In this document: piece by piece, positions 38,162 to 49,065 of the stretch
Numbering within the stretch: the first letter of the stretch is position 1
How the letters are laid out: each line of letters starts with the position of its first letter
Origin: Scytonema sp. UIC 10036
Lineage (GTDB): Bacteria; Cyanobacteriota; Cyanobacteriia; Cyanobacteriales; Nostocaceae
Assembly: GCF_009725235.1 (NCBI RefSeq)
Contig: NZ_WJFC01000009.1
Span: 1-64,000 of the forward strand
Direction: 5' to 3'
DNA: 64,000 nt
The notes under the pieces: model-generated
What the model was told of the DNA's origin: nothing
Database searches by the model: none
The model's input: the letters and a program-made list of their open reading frames with translations, nothing else
Program-made: the position numbers and the translations under genes

Positions 38162-41100
38162 TCAAGCTCCAATATTGTTAACCAAATTTTCGCCTTTTAA
38201 CATCCGCGAAGCTGCTTCGAGCAAAGCTTCTTCAAGGTATGGTTTGGTGAAGTAACCACTAGCACCCAATTGTATTGCCATTTGTCTGTGCTTATCTGCG
38301 CCTCGTGAAGTCAGCATGGCGATCGGCAAGTTGCTGAGGCTGGGGTCTTTTTGAATGCGAGAGAGTAACTCCAAACCGTCGCAACGGGGCATTTCAATAT
38401 CGCAAAATACGATGTCGCAAGGTAAACCCGATCGCAGTTTATCCCATGCTTCTTGACCGTCACGTGCTTGTTCTACTCGATAACCTGCCTTATTAAATGT
38501 CAGTGATAGCAGCTCTCTCACTGTGATGGAGTCATCAACAATTAGGACTGTTGGATCGATCTTAACAGCTGGGGTTTCTACTGTGAGCGTTGAGGTTATC
38601 TGTTCTCTGAAGCTGAGTCCGCGTTGTTTGGAAGTTCTTCCTTGGAAGATATCAATGATTTCCAAAACGTCAGCTATCGGCATAATGCGACCATCTCCCA
38701 ACACAGTAGCACCAGCAACACCAATGGGCTTGGGTGCAGGTCCTTCAAATTGCTTGATGACTATTTCTTGCTCGTTAAGCACTAAGTCAACTTGTAAGGC
38801 AACAAAAGTACTTGCCGATCGCACAACAACAACAGAAATCGTATCATCATCGCGATTTCCACCGTAAACGTTACCGCGACTGAGCAGACGATTGAAGGTT
38901 AAAATTTCCTTAAGAGGTCGAAATGGCAGCATTGTATCGCGCCACATGATGTACTTTTGACCATCATTACCCTGCTGAACATTTTTTGCAGGTATGTCGA
39001 GAGTATCTTCCACCCCATCCATTGGGAAAGCAATCCGCGCTTTGTCGGAAACACAGCACAGAGCCTTACAAATACTGAGCGTTAGGGGTAGACGAATGGT
39101 AAAGGTTGTCCCTTTCCCTAAGGTAGAATCAATACTAATAGTCCCTCGGATTTCACTGATTCTGGTACGGACAACATCCATACCAACACCCCGTCCTTTA
39201 AGATCGTCAATATTTTCGGCAGTACTGAAACCTTGTAGGAAGAGTAAATCATAAATATCAAGACGAGACAGGGTTTTTGCTTGTTCTGCGGTAATCAAAC
39301 CTTTCTCGATCGCCTTTGCCTTAACTCCTTCAGTATTAATTCCCGCACCGTCATCGCTGACAGAAATAACAGTTTGGTTTCCTTGGTGGAAAGCGCGGAC
39401 GGTAATAGTTCCCATAGGTGGTTTACCATTGGCTTGGCGCACTTCTGGTAATTCAATACCGTGAGCGATCGCATTATTCAGCAAATGGTTCAAAGGACTT
39501 TGGAGATGTCCCAAAATCATTTTGTCAATTAAAGTATCTTTTCCTTCAATTTTCAGTTGCGCTTGCTTACCTGACTTAATAGCGTTTTCGCGGACTCCTC
39601 GCTCCAAAGCAATGTTCACCTCGGAGAAAGGTTCCATTCTTGCTCGCGTAATTCCCTCTTGAAGTTGGTTAGTAACCTGACGGAACTGTCGTGCGACGCG
39701 CTCGGTTTCTTCTGTCACAAAATCAATGTCACTTGCTGCCTCACGTACCCGTACAATCAATTCAATCATTTCTTGCGACAAGGAATGGAAGGGGGTAAAC
39801 CGATCCATTTCCAGTTCTGTGAAACCCCTATCTGTTTGTTGCTGAAAGACGCCAGAACTATTGTGTTTGCGACTATTAAGCAGAGACGCTTCCAGAAGAG
39901 AACGCTCGTATAATTCCTGCATTCTCGCTCCGACATCACTTAATTGCTGCACTTGATGGAGCAAATTGTCTAAAGATTGGCGAGTGCGTTCGTGATCTTG
40001 TTCCAACGTGTTGCGATTAACCACTAATTCCCCAACCAGATTGCTCATGTCATCCAAATGCTTAACAGGAACCTTCATAAGTTGCTCAAAGCGAGGGGCG
40101 CGAGCCACAGAGGGGCGGGGAGGAAAATCTCCCTTCACCATTTCTTCCAATTCCTGAAACTGAATGTCAAGCTCTCCTTTGGCAGCAGCGGGTGTGGCTG
40201 GCTTACTCGTTACCTCTGAGACTTGGAAGGGAGGAACCACTTCTAGCTCTGATTTCTGAGGAGAACTAAAACTAGGTGCTAATTCCTCCTCCAATAACTT
40301 ATCAAGATCGGCAAACTCATCATCACATGATGGCTCGATTGGTTGAGCGACTTCCTCTTGTGGAGTATTTGATTCTGTTTCTTGTGAAGAAGTAGAACCC
40401 ATGATGAAAGATGTATCATCAAGATCTAGCCCTGCCAACAACTCTGATAAATTTGCTGCTTGAGTATCTAAAATTTGTGTTTCTTGCTCAACTGGCTTAT
40501 CCGGTAAAGAGGTTTGTGGAACACAGGTTTCTTCCTCTAATTCTAAACTCGCAAACAGGTCTGAAAAATCCGCTCCCTGGATTTCAGGGATTTCTACTTT
40601 CTGTGCTACAGTTTGCTCTAATGCCTCTTTTGTTATCGGAACAGAAGCACCGTTAATAATTTGTTCTGGATTGTCAAAGAGGGCAGATAAGTCAGAAAAA
40701 TCGGAATCTTGAATATCTAAGAAACTTTCTTCTTCCAACTCTACAGACTCCGATACAAGATTTGAAAAAATATCTGGCTCTTCACCACTTGATTCTAATT
40801 CTTCTAATTGAATAGCACCTACAGAATTCTCTTCTGGAACTTCTTGTTGTGTTTTCTCAGAATCAGCCTCAATAGTTGGCAAGCGATCGCTAACTTCTAA
40901 TTCTTTTTCTACATTTGATTCTTTGCTGAACTTGCTCTCTGAATCAACTAATAAAATATTATCTGAATCCGGATAATCAGGAAAATCAAAATCAGCAAAT
41001 TCTTCTTGAACAATTGTTTCTGATTGAATATTTATTAAACTCTCTAACTCTATGGATTCAGATAGTTCTGTAAAACTTATTTCTTGAGAAGCTTCTACAG

Positions 41101-43507
41101 GTAGTAAATCATTGCTACCTACTTCTTGTAGCAAGTCAAAAGTATTGTTTGTATTGCCAACACCGTCATCTGTTAAATAAATTTTCTGTGAATTTTCTAG
41201 TATGAAAGGTGAAGTTAAATTTTCTTCCTCTTCACCAGAAGCAAGATCGGATTCAGCAAAGCTTGTCTCTATCTTTTCTTGTGAAGAATGAGTAAATTCA
41301 GGAGTAAATTCGAGGGCTTCAGGAGGCGGTGCTGTGACTCTATCTCCTGAATGCGAAAGGCTGTCATTTTGCTTTAATAAGCTAGAAGATTCTATCGCAG
41401 AGAGTTTGTCATCACTAACAGCAGGTGCATTGTTGGTGGAAGTTGTCTGTATCAACTCCTCAAGTAAATCATCATCTGTTTGAGATGGAAACATGAAATC
41501 GAAATCTTGAGCTTGCGTCTGAAAGTTAGCATCCAAACCTTCCAAGCCCAAGCTATCTGATTCTAACTCTAAAGACGGCTCATCCTCAAAAATCTCTTCT
41601 TCAGCAGCTGCTTGAAATAGCATTTCTTCTAACTTCTGGGCTGCATCTTCTTCTCCAAAGGAATCAAGTTCTTCTGTATTTTCTTCTACTTCATTATCCC
41701 AAAATAAGTCAGTTTCTTCTATCTCAGGTAATCTTTCTAATAAATCATCAGTAATATCTACTTCTTCAAGTTCACTAAATAATCCATTAGCAGTCAAAAT
41801 TTCATGATTTTCTGGCAGAGTTTTTAATTCTGCTCTCGAAGCTTTTGGCGCAATTTCCTCTATTGGAGATAAATTTGTATTTTCTATGAATAAATCATCA
41901 AAGCTAGGTTCTTGTATGGAAGGTGGTTCAAGATTTTCTACAGACTCGATATTGCTCGCAGAAATTTCTGCTATCAATGGTTTGTTATCATCAATATCAT
42001 CAATTCTCAGTTCTAATAAATCGCTATTTCCTTTCCCTTGTTGAATTGTGAGATCGTTTGATGTCTGTGTAACCTCAACAGGAAAGTCTACATTTAAACT
42101 AGATTTTCTTTGGTTTTGTAGCTCTGAAGCTTCTTCTATAAAACCCCCAAATAATTCACCAAAACTTAATTCTTCTTTAGCATTTTTTGCCGATTCCAGC
42201 TGCTTTTTAATTTCTTCTTGAAAGAATAAATCCTCGAATTCGCTATCTGTATCTTCAATAGTATTTGTGCTAATTTCAATTCCTAACTGACTGCTATTAG
42301 AAATATCTAAAACTTCTTCCTTATCCCATGTATCATCGAGCTCCGAACTTTCCCCTTCAAATAAATCGGCAAGAGTATTTAACTCTGCAATTCCTACTTC
42401 AGGACCATGACCATCTGTGCTGTTTTGTATAATAGGTATGTCAAACTGATTTTGAAATTGGTAGGTTAAATCAGAAAGACTGGTAATTTTGTCTTGCGGT
42501 TCAACCCCTTCAATTATCGGATCATCTTCAATAATTTGTGCCACCCCTTCATCTGGGTGCGTACTGTCATAATCGAAAGTACTTGTTATGGTATTTAGTT
42601 GTGGGACTTCGGATGGTTCTATTGGCGTAGTAGCCGATTCATCCATCAAATCTAGAGGAAGTTCTAATAATTCTATTTCGGCTTCAATAGATATGAGCGC
42701 TTGCAGTTGCTGACTCACTGCAATTTCAGTTTCTCTGCCTGTCAGGACTAATTCTAAAGCTTGTTTAATATCTGTAATAACAATTTTAGCTAAGGTAAGA
42801 TACGTATTTTCAGGGTTAGCGATCGCATTGCTGCAAGAGCGGCACAAATTGCACCAATTTGACCAATTTGATGCTTCACCAAGTTGAGCTAATTTATGAC
42901 AGCATTCCTTAAGATTCTGACGAGTTTCAGGTGTTGCAGGTTGCTTAAAAATTTGTAACATATCCCGTAACACTTGGAGTACCTCAGTTTGCACCGTTTG
43001 TCGCCGTTCGTTATCTGTGAATGTTGGCTGTGGTGAAGATGAAGCTACAGCTACAGTTATTCTATTTGCCCCTTCTGTAGTTCCCTGTGCTACAAGTAAC
43101 TCTAAATGTTCGTGCAACCACTTGAAAACGGGTTCTGTTTCCGACATTAAGTTATTGACTGTTTCTTCAGTCAAACCAAAAGGTCCCTGTAAGTTCTCCA
43201 ATAGAGCTTTCAAGGTATCCAACACACCAAGAAATAAGGATTCTAACTTTTGGTCAACCTTAATGGGATACTCTTTTAAAATTTTGAAACAGTCTTCCAA
43301 ACGGTGAGCGGTATGCTGAATGCTACTCAGACCAAGCATTGCCGCCCCACCCTTAATAGAGTGAGCCGCCCGGAAGACTTCGTTAATCATTTCCGGATCG
43401 CCAAGGGTACCTTGAAGATTCAGCAAGCCCTGCTCGATCGTATTTAAATGATCTTTGGCTTCTTCTATGAAGTAACCCAAAATGCGCTGTTGTTGTTCTG
43501 GCAGCAT
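38162..43507 (-). CDS. hmpE: HmpE: CheA-like hybrid histidine kinase with C-terminal receiver
   Basis: 1781 residues. N-terminal Hpt domain with phosphorylatable His49 (AAHSIKGGAAMLG); an unusually long acidic, low-complexity linker of about 1000 residues (Glu/Asp/Ser-rich, repeated SDLFASLELEEE-like units); then dimerisation helices, HATPase (N box NHLLNNAIAHGIE, G1 DDGAGI, G2 GRGVGMDVV), a CheW-like domain and a C-terminal receiver (VDDSITVRE; phospho-Asp in FCDIEMPRCDG; Lys in FTKPY). Central kinase of the hmp chemotaxis-like system that governs hormogonium gliding in Nostoc. Last gene of the hmpABCDE array. No CheA P2 domain seen. Confidence 0.9.
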   Translation of the reverse strand: MLPEQQQRILGYFIEEAKDHLNTIEQGLLNLQGTLGDPEMINEVFRAAHSIKGGAAMLGLSSIQHTAHRLEDCFKILKEYPIKVDQKLESLFLGVLDTLKALLENLQGPFGLTEETVNNLMSETEPVFKWLHEHLELLVAQGTTEGANRITVAVASSSPQPTFTDNERRQTVQTEVLQVLRDMLQIFKQPATPETRQNLKECCHKLAQLGEASNWSNWCNLCRSCSNAIANPENTYLTLAKIVITDIKQALELVLTGRETEIAVSQQLQALISIEAEIELLELPLDLMDESATTPIEPSEVPQLNTITSTFDYDSTHPDEGVAQIIEDDPIIEGVEPQDKITSLSDLTYQFQNQFDIPIIQNSTDGHGPEVGIAELNTLADLFEGESSELDDTWDKEEVLDISNSSQLGIEISTNTIEDTDSEFEDLFFQEEIKKQLESAKNAKEELSFGELFGGFIEEASELQNQRKSSLNVDFPVEVTQTSNDLTIQQGKGNSDLLELRIDDIDDNKPLIAEISASNIESVENLEPPSIQEPSFDDLFIENTNLSPIEEIAPKASRAELKTLPENHEILTANGLFSELEEVDITDDLLERLPEIEETDLFWDNEVEENTEELDSFGEEDAAQKLEEMLFQAAAEEEIFEDEPSLELESDSLGLEGLDANFQTQAQDFDFMFPSQTDDDLLEELIQTTSTNNAPAVSDDKLSAIESSSLLKQNDSLSHSGDRVTAPPPEALEFTPEFTHSSQEKIETSFAESDLASGEEEENLTSPFILENSQKIYLTDDGVGNTNNTFDLLQEVGSNDLLPVEASQEISFTELSESIELESLINIQSETIVQEEFADFDFPDYPDSDNILLVDSESKFSKESNVEKELEVSDRLPTIEADSEKTQQEVPEENSVGAIQLEELESSGEEPDIFSNLVSESVELEEESFLDIQDSDFSDLSALFDNPEQIINGASVPITKEALEQTVAQKVEIPEIQGADFSDLFASLELEEETCVPQTSLPDKPVEQETQILDTQAANLSELLAGLDLDDTSFIMGSTSSQETESNTPQEEVAQPIEPSCDDEFADLDKLLEEELAPSFSSPQKSELEVVPPFQVSEVTSKPATPAAAKGELDIQFQELEEMVKGDFPPRPSVARAPRFEQLMKVPVKHLDDMSNLVGELVVNRNTLEQDHERTRQSLDNLLHQVQQLSDVGARMQELYERSLLEASLLNSRKHNSSGVFQQQTDRGFTELEMDRFTPFHSLSQEMIELIVRVREAASDIDFVTEETERVARQFRQVTNQLQEGITRARMEPFSEVNIALERGVRENAIKSGKQAQLKIEGKDTLIDKMILGHLQSPLNHLLNNAIAHGIELPEVRQANGKPPMGTITVRAFHQGNQTVISVSDDGAGINTEGVKAKAIEKGLITAEQAKTLSRLDIYDLLFLQGFSTAENIDDLKGRGVGMDVVRTRISEIRGTISIDSTLGKGTTFTIRLPLTLSICKALCCVSDKARIAFPMDGVEDTLDIPAKNVQQGNDGQKYIMWRDTMLPFRPLKEILTFNRLLSRGNVYGGNRDDDTISVVVVRSASTFVALQVDLVLNEQEIVIKQFEGPAPKPIGVAGATVLGDGRIMPIADVLEIIDIFQGRTSKQRGLSFREQITSTLTVETPAVKIDPTVLIVDDSITVRELLSLTFNKAGYRVEQARDGQEAWDKLRSGLPCDIVFCDIEMPRCDGLELLSRIQKDPSLSNLPIAMLTSRGADKHRQMAIQLGASGYFTKPYLEEALLEAASRMLKGENLVNNIGA

Positions 43508-43690
43508 AAAAGAATGATGAATGATGAATTATGAATGATGAAAAGAATGATGAATTATGAATTATGAATTATGAATGATGAATGGTGAAAAGAATGATGA
43601 ATGATGAATGGTAGATGGTGAAAAGAATGATGAATGATGAATGATGAATGGTGAAAGCAAAACTTCATAATTCATAATTCATAATTCATA
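43508..43690. repeat. Tandem ATGAATGATGA/ATTATGAAT units between hmpD and hmpE
   Basis: About 180 bp composed entirely of 7-11-bp ATGAATG/ATTATGA units, ending in four inverted ATAATTC units (43664-43692), so the transcript could fold back on itself. It fills the whole hmpD-hmpE spacer. Confidence 0.85.
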
Positions 43691-43694
43691 ATTT

Positions 43695-46600
43695 TTATCT
43701 AGTATTTTCACTGGTTTCAACGCGGAAGCGTTCAACTGAAGCTATCAAGTCACGAGATACACCCACTAAGTGTTGTAAAGCCCCGGAAACTCTTTGTGCT
43801 TCTTGAGAAGTTTCTTGTGCAGTCAGTTCTACTGATTGCATAACTTGAGCGACAGCACGGGAAGTTTCTGTTTGCTCTACTGTATCAGCTGTGATCCCGC
43901 GTACCAGGCTATCAATGCGCTTTGCCACTTGAATAATGTTTTCAAGCGATCGCTTGGCTTCTTCTGCCAGCTGAGTTCCTTTAATAACTTGTTGCGTACC
44001 TTCTTCCATAGCAGTCATTACTGAACCTGTTTCGCTCTGTATTTGTCGCACAATTTCTTCAATTTCTTTCAAAGACTTCGCCGATCTATCTGCAAGCTGT
44101 CGCACTTCATCCGCCACAATGGCAAAGCCCCGTCCTGCTTCTCCAGCCCGTGCTGCCTCAATACTGGCATTGAGGGCGAGCAAGTTAGTTCGGGAAGCAA
44201 TCTGAGAAATTAACGCCACAATCTTAGAGATTTCTTGAGAGGATTCTGCCAACCGCTTGACTTTGCGAGTGGTTTCTGCTACAGTTTCTCGGATTTCTAG
44301 AATACCTGCCACCGTATTTTCCACTGCATCGCCACCTTTTAGAGCAATTTGGCTGGCATCACGGGCAACGGCTTCTGCTTCTCGTGCTGCTTCTGCTACC
44401 CTGTGGATGGAATCTGTCATCACTTGAACGGAATTGAGAGTGACTGCGAGTTCCTCTGCTTGTCGTAAAGCATCACTCGATAAAGCTCTAGCAAAGGTTT
44501 CAGAATTGGTAGCACCTCTAGTCACTTCCCTTGCAGCGACTTTTACCTGTTGCACAATATCCCTCAGGTTTTGAATTGTGAGGTTAAAAGCATCAGCCAC
44601 TGCTCCGAGTACGTCGGCTGTAACTTCAGCCTGCACTGTCAAATCACCTCTAGCAGCACCTTCCACGTCATCAAGTAATCGAATCACTTGACGCTGCAAG
44701 TTCTCTTTTGCTTCTTCCTGTTCTTGTGCCTTACGTGTAGCTTCATGAGTTGTTGTAAAAATCACACGAGCCATCTCGTTAAAGCTAGCGGCTAATTGCC
44801 CCAATTCATCCTCAGAATATACGGTGGCTTGAACATTCAAATTGCCTTTGCTAACAGCATCAAATTGCATTTGCAAATCTTTAGTTGTGCGGCGAATTTG
44901 TTTGAAAGCAAAATTCCCCATAAAACTTGCACTGGCAAAGCCAGCCAGCCCTGCGGCTAGTGACATTGCCCAACCCGTGTTCCGCACTGCTGAGCGTTGT
45001 GTTTTTGGAGTAAAGTTAGCCGCAGTAAAGCTGACAGCCGCAACAACCAGCGCTGAGACGCAACCTACAGTTCCAGCAGTAATCCACTGTTTGGTTTGTA
45101 AAGAAGCATTTTCTAATGGTGCAAGGACACCCTGTTCTACTGAGACATGGGCTTCTACCTTTGAGACATCTCCCTGGGTAAACACAGGTACTCCTTCTTG
45201 GGAACCTGTAATGCTAAACAATTCCGAATCGCGATCGGGTGTTATGCTTTTGTCATGACTTCCCGTGTCTAATATCGGATTGCGAGATCTACCATTATTT
45301 CTACCATTATTTTCTACGGAGGCAGAACGCAATGGCACGTCATTATCTGCAATATCAAACCCAGGAATACTTCCTAGATCGTCAAAGTCATCAAAGTCAT
45401 CAAGAAATTCTATATTGCTACCTTTAGAAGTCTTTCCAGCTACAAGGTGACTGCTGCTTTCTTCATCCTCAGAGAATGCCTCAGAACCAAAGGCAGATTC
45501 AAACGCTTCAAAGTCAAAACTATCGTCTTCATCAAAAGTATGTTGCTGTGCTTTTGGGCTTGGGTTTTGCTGTTTCTCTTCTTTCCCAAGATTGCTGTAA
45601 GCAAAACTGTTGTTCAATGATGAAGATGAATCGACTTGAGGCAGAGGAAGAGATTTAGAATTGTTTGTATAAATTCTGTCACCAGACGTGAATTCGGATT
45701 GTGAACGCACGACGCGATCGCTTTCACTTGAGAAGGATGATGCAAGATTTTCTAATGTATTATTTTGTGGAGAAAATTTTTCCTGACTGTTGTAACTCAC
45801 TGCTGAATCAGCCCTTAAATCTATATCATCTGTCAGTAAAGTTTCATCATCAGCAATACTTATTCTCATGTTTATATCTTTCTCGTCTTCTTCAGATTGA
45901 CTGTTCCTGAAGAAATCTTCATTTCCCAATCCTCCCAATGATGGCAACTCTAGCTGTGCAAATGGAGAATTGCTTGCATCTTGTTGTTTTTCCCATGAGC
46001 TTTCAACAGAAATTGCACTAAATGGCTGTGGATTGCTATCCTCTCCATCAGAAAATTTCAAGTCTGAGATATCATCCTGTAAGAAAGGAGGTAGCTCTAA
46101 TTCTTCCTCTTTAGGGTTAGCATTTTTTGACATCCAAGAATCTGATTTGACAGCGAAAGGATTACTTTCCACGCTATCTTGAGAACTAGAAGATGAACTA
46201 TACCCAGAACCTCCATCTAGCGGTATATCGAATGGACTGCTAACAGGTAGTTCTTCCATTTCGTCTGAAACTTCTATGCGCTCTACATCAAATGATTTCA
46301 GAGCGAAGCTGTTGCTATCAAAATCTTTTATTTCTTCTAATTCTTCTGAATCTTCTAATTCTTCCTCAACAACTTGCGGTTTTAACTGTGATGAAAAATT
46401 GTTTTGCTTTTTTTCATCTTTCTCTGATAAATCCTCTTGTTCGTCAGCAGATGTTTGATATTGTTCAATAGCCTCCAATCCACTTTGAGCATAACTCGTA
46501 ATGTTGGAATCGCTTGTTAATTTCAACACATATTGATATTCGGTTTTTGCGATATCATATTGCTGCAACACATAATATATATGACCTCTTAGTAAACGAA

Positions 46601-46730
46601 TGTTAGGTTCATCTGGTAAATTTTGTACCACCTGGTCGATAAGGGTGGCAGCTTGTTCGTAGTGAGTATCTACGTAAGCCAAATAAGCCTGTTGATATAA
46701 CTGCTCGTAATCTTCTATATCGGTTGCCAT
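43695..46730 (-). CDS. hmpD: HmpD: methyl-accepting chemotaxis protein (PilJ-like)
   Basis: 1011 residues. Residues 1-95 are TPR-like ([20 protein letters not shown]), then an acidic disordered stretch of about 430 residues, two closely spaced transmembrane helices ([38 protein letters not shown]) with almost no periplasmic loop, two HAMP-like segments, and the MCP signalling hairpin with tip [19 protein letters not shown]. The lack of a periplasmic sensor means signals are probably sensed in the cytoplasm or through protein partners. AGGA lies 6 nt before the ATG. Couples through HmpC to HmpE. Confidence 0.92.
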   Translation of the reverse strand: MATDIEDYEQLYQQAYLAYVDTHYEQAATLIDQVVQNLPDEPNIRLLRGHIYYVLQQYDIAKTEYQYVLKLTSDSNITSYAQSGLEAIEQYQTSADEQEDLSEKDEKKQNNFSSQLKPQVVEEELEDSEELEEIKDFDSNSFALKSFDVERIEVSDEMEELPVSSPFDIPLDGGSGYSSSSSSQDSVESNPFAVKSDSWMSKNANPKEEELELPPFLQDDISDLKFSDGEDSNPQPFSAISVESSWEKQQDASNSPFAQLELPSLGGLGNEDFFRNSQSEEDEKDINMRISIADDETLLTDDIDLRADSAVSYNSQEKFSPQNNTLENLASSFSSESDRVVRSQSEFTSGDRIYTNNSKSLPLPQVDSSSSLNNSFAYSNLGKEEKQQNPSPKAQQHTFDEDDSFDFEAFESAFGSEAFSEDEESSSHLVAGKTSKGSNIEFLDDFDDFDDLGSIPGFDIADNDVPLRSASVENNGRNNGRSRNPILDTGSHDKSITPDRDSELFSITGSQEGVPVFTQGDVSKVEAHVSVEQGVLAPLENASLQTKQWITAGTVGCVSALVVAAVSFTAANFTPKTQRSAVRNTGWAMSLAAGLAGFASASFMGNFAFKQIRRTTKDLQMQFDAVSKGNLNVQATVYSEDELGQLAASFNEMARVIFTTTHEATRKAQEQEEAKENLQRQVIRLLDDVEGAARGDLTVQAEVTADVLGAVADAFNLTIQNLRDIVQQVKVAAREVTRGATNSETFARALSSDALRQAEELAVTLNSVQVMTDSIHRVAEAAREAEAVARDASQIALKGGDAVENTVAGILEIRETVAETTRKVKRLAESSQEISKIVALISQIASRTNLLALNASIEAARAGEAGRGFAIVADEVRQLADRSAKSLKEIEEIVRQIQSETGSVMTAMEEGTQQVIKGTQLAEEAKRSLENIIQVAKRIDSLVRGITADTVEQTETSRAVAQVMQSVELTAQETSQEAQRVSGALQHLVGVSRDLIASVERFRVETSENTR

Positions 46731-46752
46731 GTTATTTCCTACCTCCCAAAGT

Positions 46753-47283
46753 TCATCCTGCCCACCGGGCGCTTCGCAAAATTGCCGTCTGATCGAGCAG
46801 TCTCAGACACTGATTTTTTTTAGCATCTAACATCCACTCTCCTCGCAAGAAAGGAGTCATAGTGTCTGGGACACCAGATGGTGCCATTAAATGCTGAACA
46901 TCAAGCCAGTCCATTCCGCCAATTTCCTCTACTGCCAAGCCGACAATTGTGTCTTGCTCTTCAATAGCAATTACCGGAATTTCAGCTCGATCTGTATTCA
47001 ATGCCGTTACTTCTCCCAGGAATTGACCCAAATCAGCCACCCAAATGACTCGACCTCGTAAATTTAGAGTACCCAAAAGCAATGGAGATGCATTAGGAAT
47101 TGGAGTAATTCTGTCAGGGCTGAGTTCAATAACTTCTCGAATTCCCGTGGCTAGTAGTGCAAACTCCTGATGCGAGGGAATGTAAAATCTTAAATACAGT
47201 TCTCCTTCAGGACTTTCTACTTGTAATTCAGGGCGGAAGTGATCTTGTCCACTTCCTCCTAAGAAGTCCGGTTTGCTAACCAT
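46753..47283 (-). CDS. hmpC: HmpC: CheW-like coupling protein
   Basis: 176 residues; one CheW domain ([50 protein letters not shown]). Adapter joining the MCP HmpD to the kinase HmpE. It sits between hmpB (13 bp) and hmpD (22 bp), so clearly in the operon. Confidence 0.92.
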   Translation of the reverse strand: MVSKPDFLGGSGQDHFRPELQVESPEGELYLRFYIPSHQEFALLATGIREVIELSPDRITPIPNASPLLLGTLNLRGRVIWVADLGQFLGEVTALNTDRAEIPVIAIEEQDTIVGLAVEEIGGMDWLDVQHLMAPSGVPDTMTPFLRGEWMLDAKKNQCLRLLDQTAILRSARWAG

Positions 47284-47296
47284 TTTCTATTCATCC

Positions 47297-47662
47297 TCAT
47301 CCTCGCAAAAGTTGTTTGACTGTTCCCACCAACTCAGTTGGCTGAAAGGGCTTAGCTATGTAAGCGTCAGCCCCTTGCTTCATCCCCCAGTAGCGATCAA
47401 ATTCTTCTCCTTTAGAAGAACACATAACGACTGGGACGTTTTGGGTTTTTGGATCGGACTTCAGGCGGCGACAAACTTCGTAGCCGTTCATCCGAGGCAT
47501 AACGATATCTAATACCACCAGATCGGGGCAAGCACTGTGAATAGCTTCTAGTGCTTCAACTCCGTCGCTGGCGTGGGTGACTTTTAAGCCACTCGCTTTC
47601 AGGAGGTCTGTAATCATCTCCCTTTGTGCGACACTGTCTTCCACAATCAGAACTGTACTCAT
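47297..47662 (-). CDS. hmpB: HmpB: CheY/PilH-like single-domain response regulator
   Basis: 121 residues, receiver domain only: acidic pocket VEDS, phospho-Asp in LVVLDIVMPRMNG, Thr/Ser position CSSKGEE, Lys in IAKPFQ. All phosphotransfer residues are present, in contrast to the receiver of HmpA next to it. AGGAGGT is 13 nt upstream of the ATG. Confidence 0.92.
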   Translation of the reverse strand: MSTVLIVEDSVAQREMITDLLKASGLKVTHASDGVEALEAIHSACPDLVVLDIVMPRMNGYEVCRRLKSDPKTQNVPVVMCSSKGEEFDRYWGMKQGADAYIAKPFQPTELVGTVKQLLRG

Positions 47663-47763
47663 AAAACGTCTATATACCTCCTGAGTTAGACGTTCCTATT
47701 CGGAACATACCCCGCTTTAGTGCAAGCATTTACTGTATAAAATAATTCTATTCCTGAATCGAA

Positions 47764-49065
47764 TTAGTTAGATATTGAGGTTTTATTAAGGCTTGCTGAT
47801 TCTGTGATATTATTTTTTACCCTATATTGAATCGGATCAACAAGAGTTGTACCTCGATCGCGATCGCCAATAACACTGTAGTTCATATATCTTTCAACAA
47901 GCTTTAATAACTCAGTATTCCCAAAAGGCGATGTTAAACAATCTGTCGCCCCCATCATTTTGGCTTTGATAGGTGAGTGATGCTCTCGGGCATCTACAAG
48001 CAGAACGATTGGTAACAATCGAAATGCCGTGGAGTTTCTGAGCATTTTACAAATCTCATACCCGTCTAATGGCGACATGGCAGTGTTACATATAATTAAA
48101 TTGGGTTGGAGTTGAAAGACTTGACTGAGGGCAGCTACAGGATCGGTCAGCGCGATCGCTTCATACCCCTGCTGTCTTAAAGTCAACTCCACAGCTTCCG
48201 CAATTTCCCTTTCGCCATCAATACAGACTACACGTGCTTTACAGTCCACCTCCAATTCGGGAATTGAATTTTGTAGTTCAATAGTGTCATTATTAGTGAC
48301 AGAACATACAAATTTTACCCACCCCTGTTGTACGTAAGGGTACATAGCTTTGGCAACAGTTAAAATACTGCGGTTAAGATAACGGGATAGTTGACGTAAA
48401 GATGTTTTGCCGTCTGCCCAAAGTTGTAGCTTTTTTAGTGTGGTGCGGGGTAGAGAAGATTGTAACTGAGTGATGTCAGCGAGTACCGGAAAGCGATCGG
48501 GAGACTGAATAAAAGGATATAACTGCTTCCACTCTTGTAACTGCACTGTCATTTTAGCCACTATAGGTGTAATTTCCCAAGCACTTAACAAAGGTGTTAG
48601 CGTCGGATATGACTTGAAAATAAAACGACCATCATACAAGCTTAGGATGTCAAAAAGAGTTTCGGAAATTAAGTTTTGAATAATACCGCGAGCTTGTACG
48701 GGGTTGATGATATTTTGTTGTAATAGTACCCAAATATATTCATACTGTGGGATACTTGGGGATTTTAGAAGAGGAATCTGTATGTCCTCAAGACGCTCTT
48801 TGATGCGGTAATGCCGCAGGTAATCGCTTAAAGGTGACAGATGACAGCCATTGGTGGCATAGATTATTTGACCGTTAAGAAAAAAAACAAACCAAGACTG
48901 AGGACAGTCAGGACTCTTAGCATCCGAACCTAGAGCATTACCTACACCAAATTTTTTGCCATTGTCAGAGCCGTCAATTTCAACAAACAATACCCCTGTT
49001 CGTTGGCCCAACTCTATCAATTGCAAAATACCTCGAATATCGATTTCTTTTAAATTTCCCTGCAT
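47764..49065 (-). CDS. hmpA: HmpA: PATAN (DUF4388)-receiver protein with degenerate receiver
   Basis: 433 residues. N-terminal PATAN/DUF4388 domain (MQGNLKEIDIRGILQLIELG ... GQIIYATNG) as in PatA and PixG/TaxP1, then a helical region with a winged-helix feel (GKTSLRQLSRYLNRS), then a receiver-fold domain. The receiver has lost its chemistry: the phospho-acceptor Asp is Asn (LIICNTAMSPLDG), the Thr/Ser is Val (VLLVDA) and the Lys is Ser (LTSPFG). It probably acts as a pseudo-receiver. First gene of the minus-strand hmp array, divergent from hmpF. Confidence 0.88.
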   Translation of the reverse strand: MQGNLKEIDIRGILQLIELGQRTGVLFVEIDGSDNGKKFGVGNALGSDAKSPDCPQSWFVFFLNGQIIYATNGCHLSPLSDYLRHYRIKERLEDIQIPLLKSPSIPQYEYIWVLLQQNIINPVQARGIIQNLISETLFDILSLYDGRFIFKSYPTLTPLLSAWEITPIVAKMTVQLQEWKQLYPFIQSPDRFPVLADITQLQSSLPRTTLKKLQLWADGKTSLRQLSRYLNRSILTVAKAMYPYVQQGWVKFVCSVTNNDTIELQNSIPELEVDCKARVVCIDGEREIAEAVELTLRQQGYEAIALTDPVAALSQVFQLQPNLIICNTAMSPLDGYEICKMLRNSTAFRLLPIVLLVDAREHHSPIKAKMMGATDCLTSPFGNTELLKLVERYMNYSVIGDRDRGTTLVDPIQYRVKNNITESASLNKTSISN

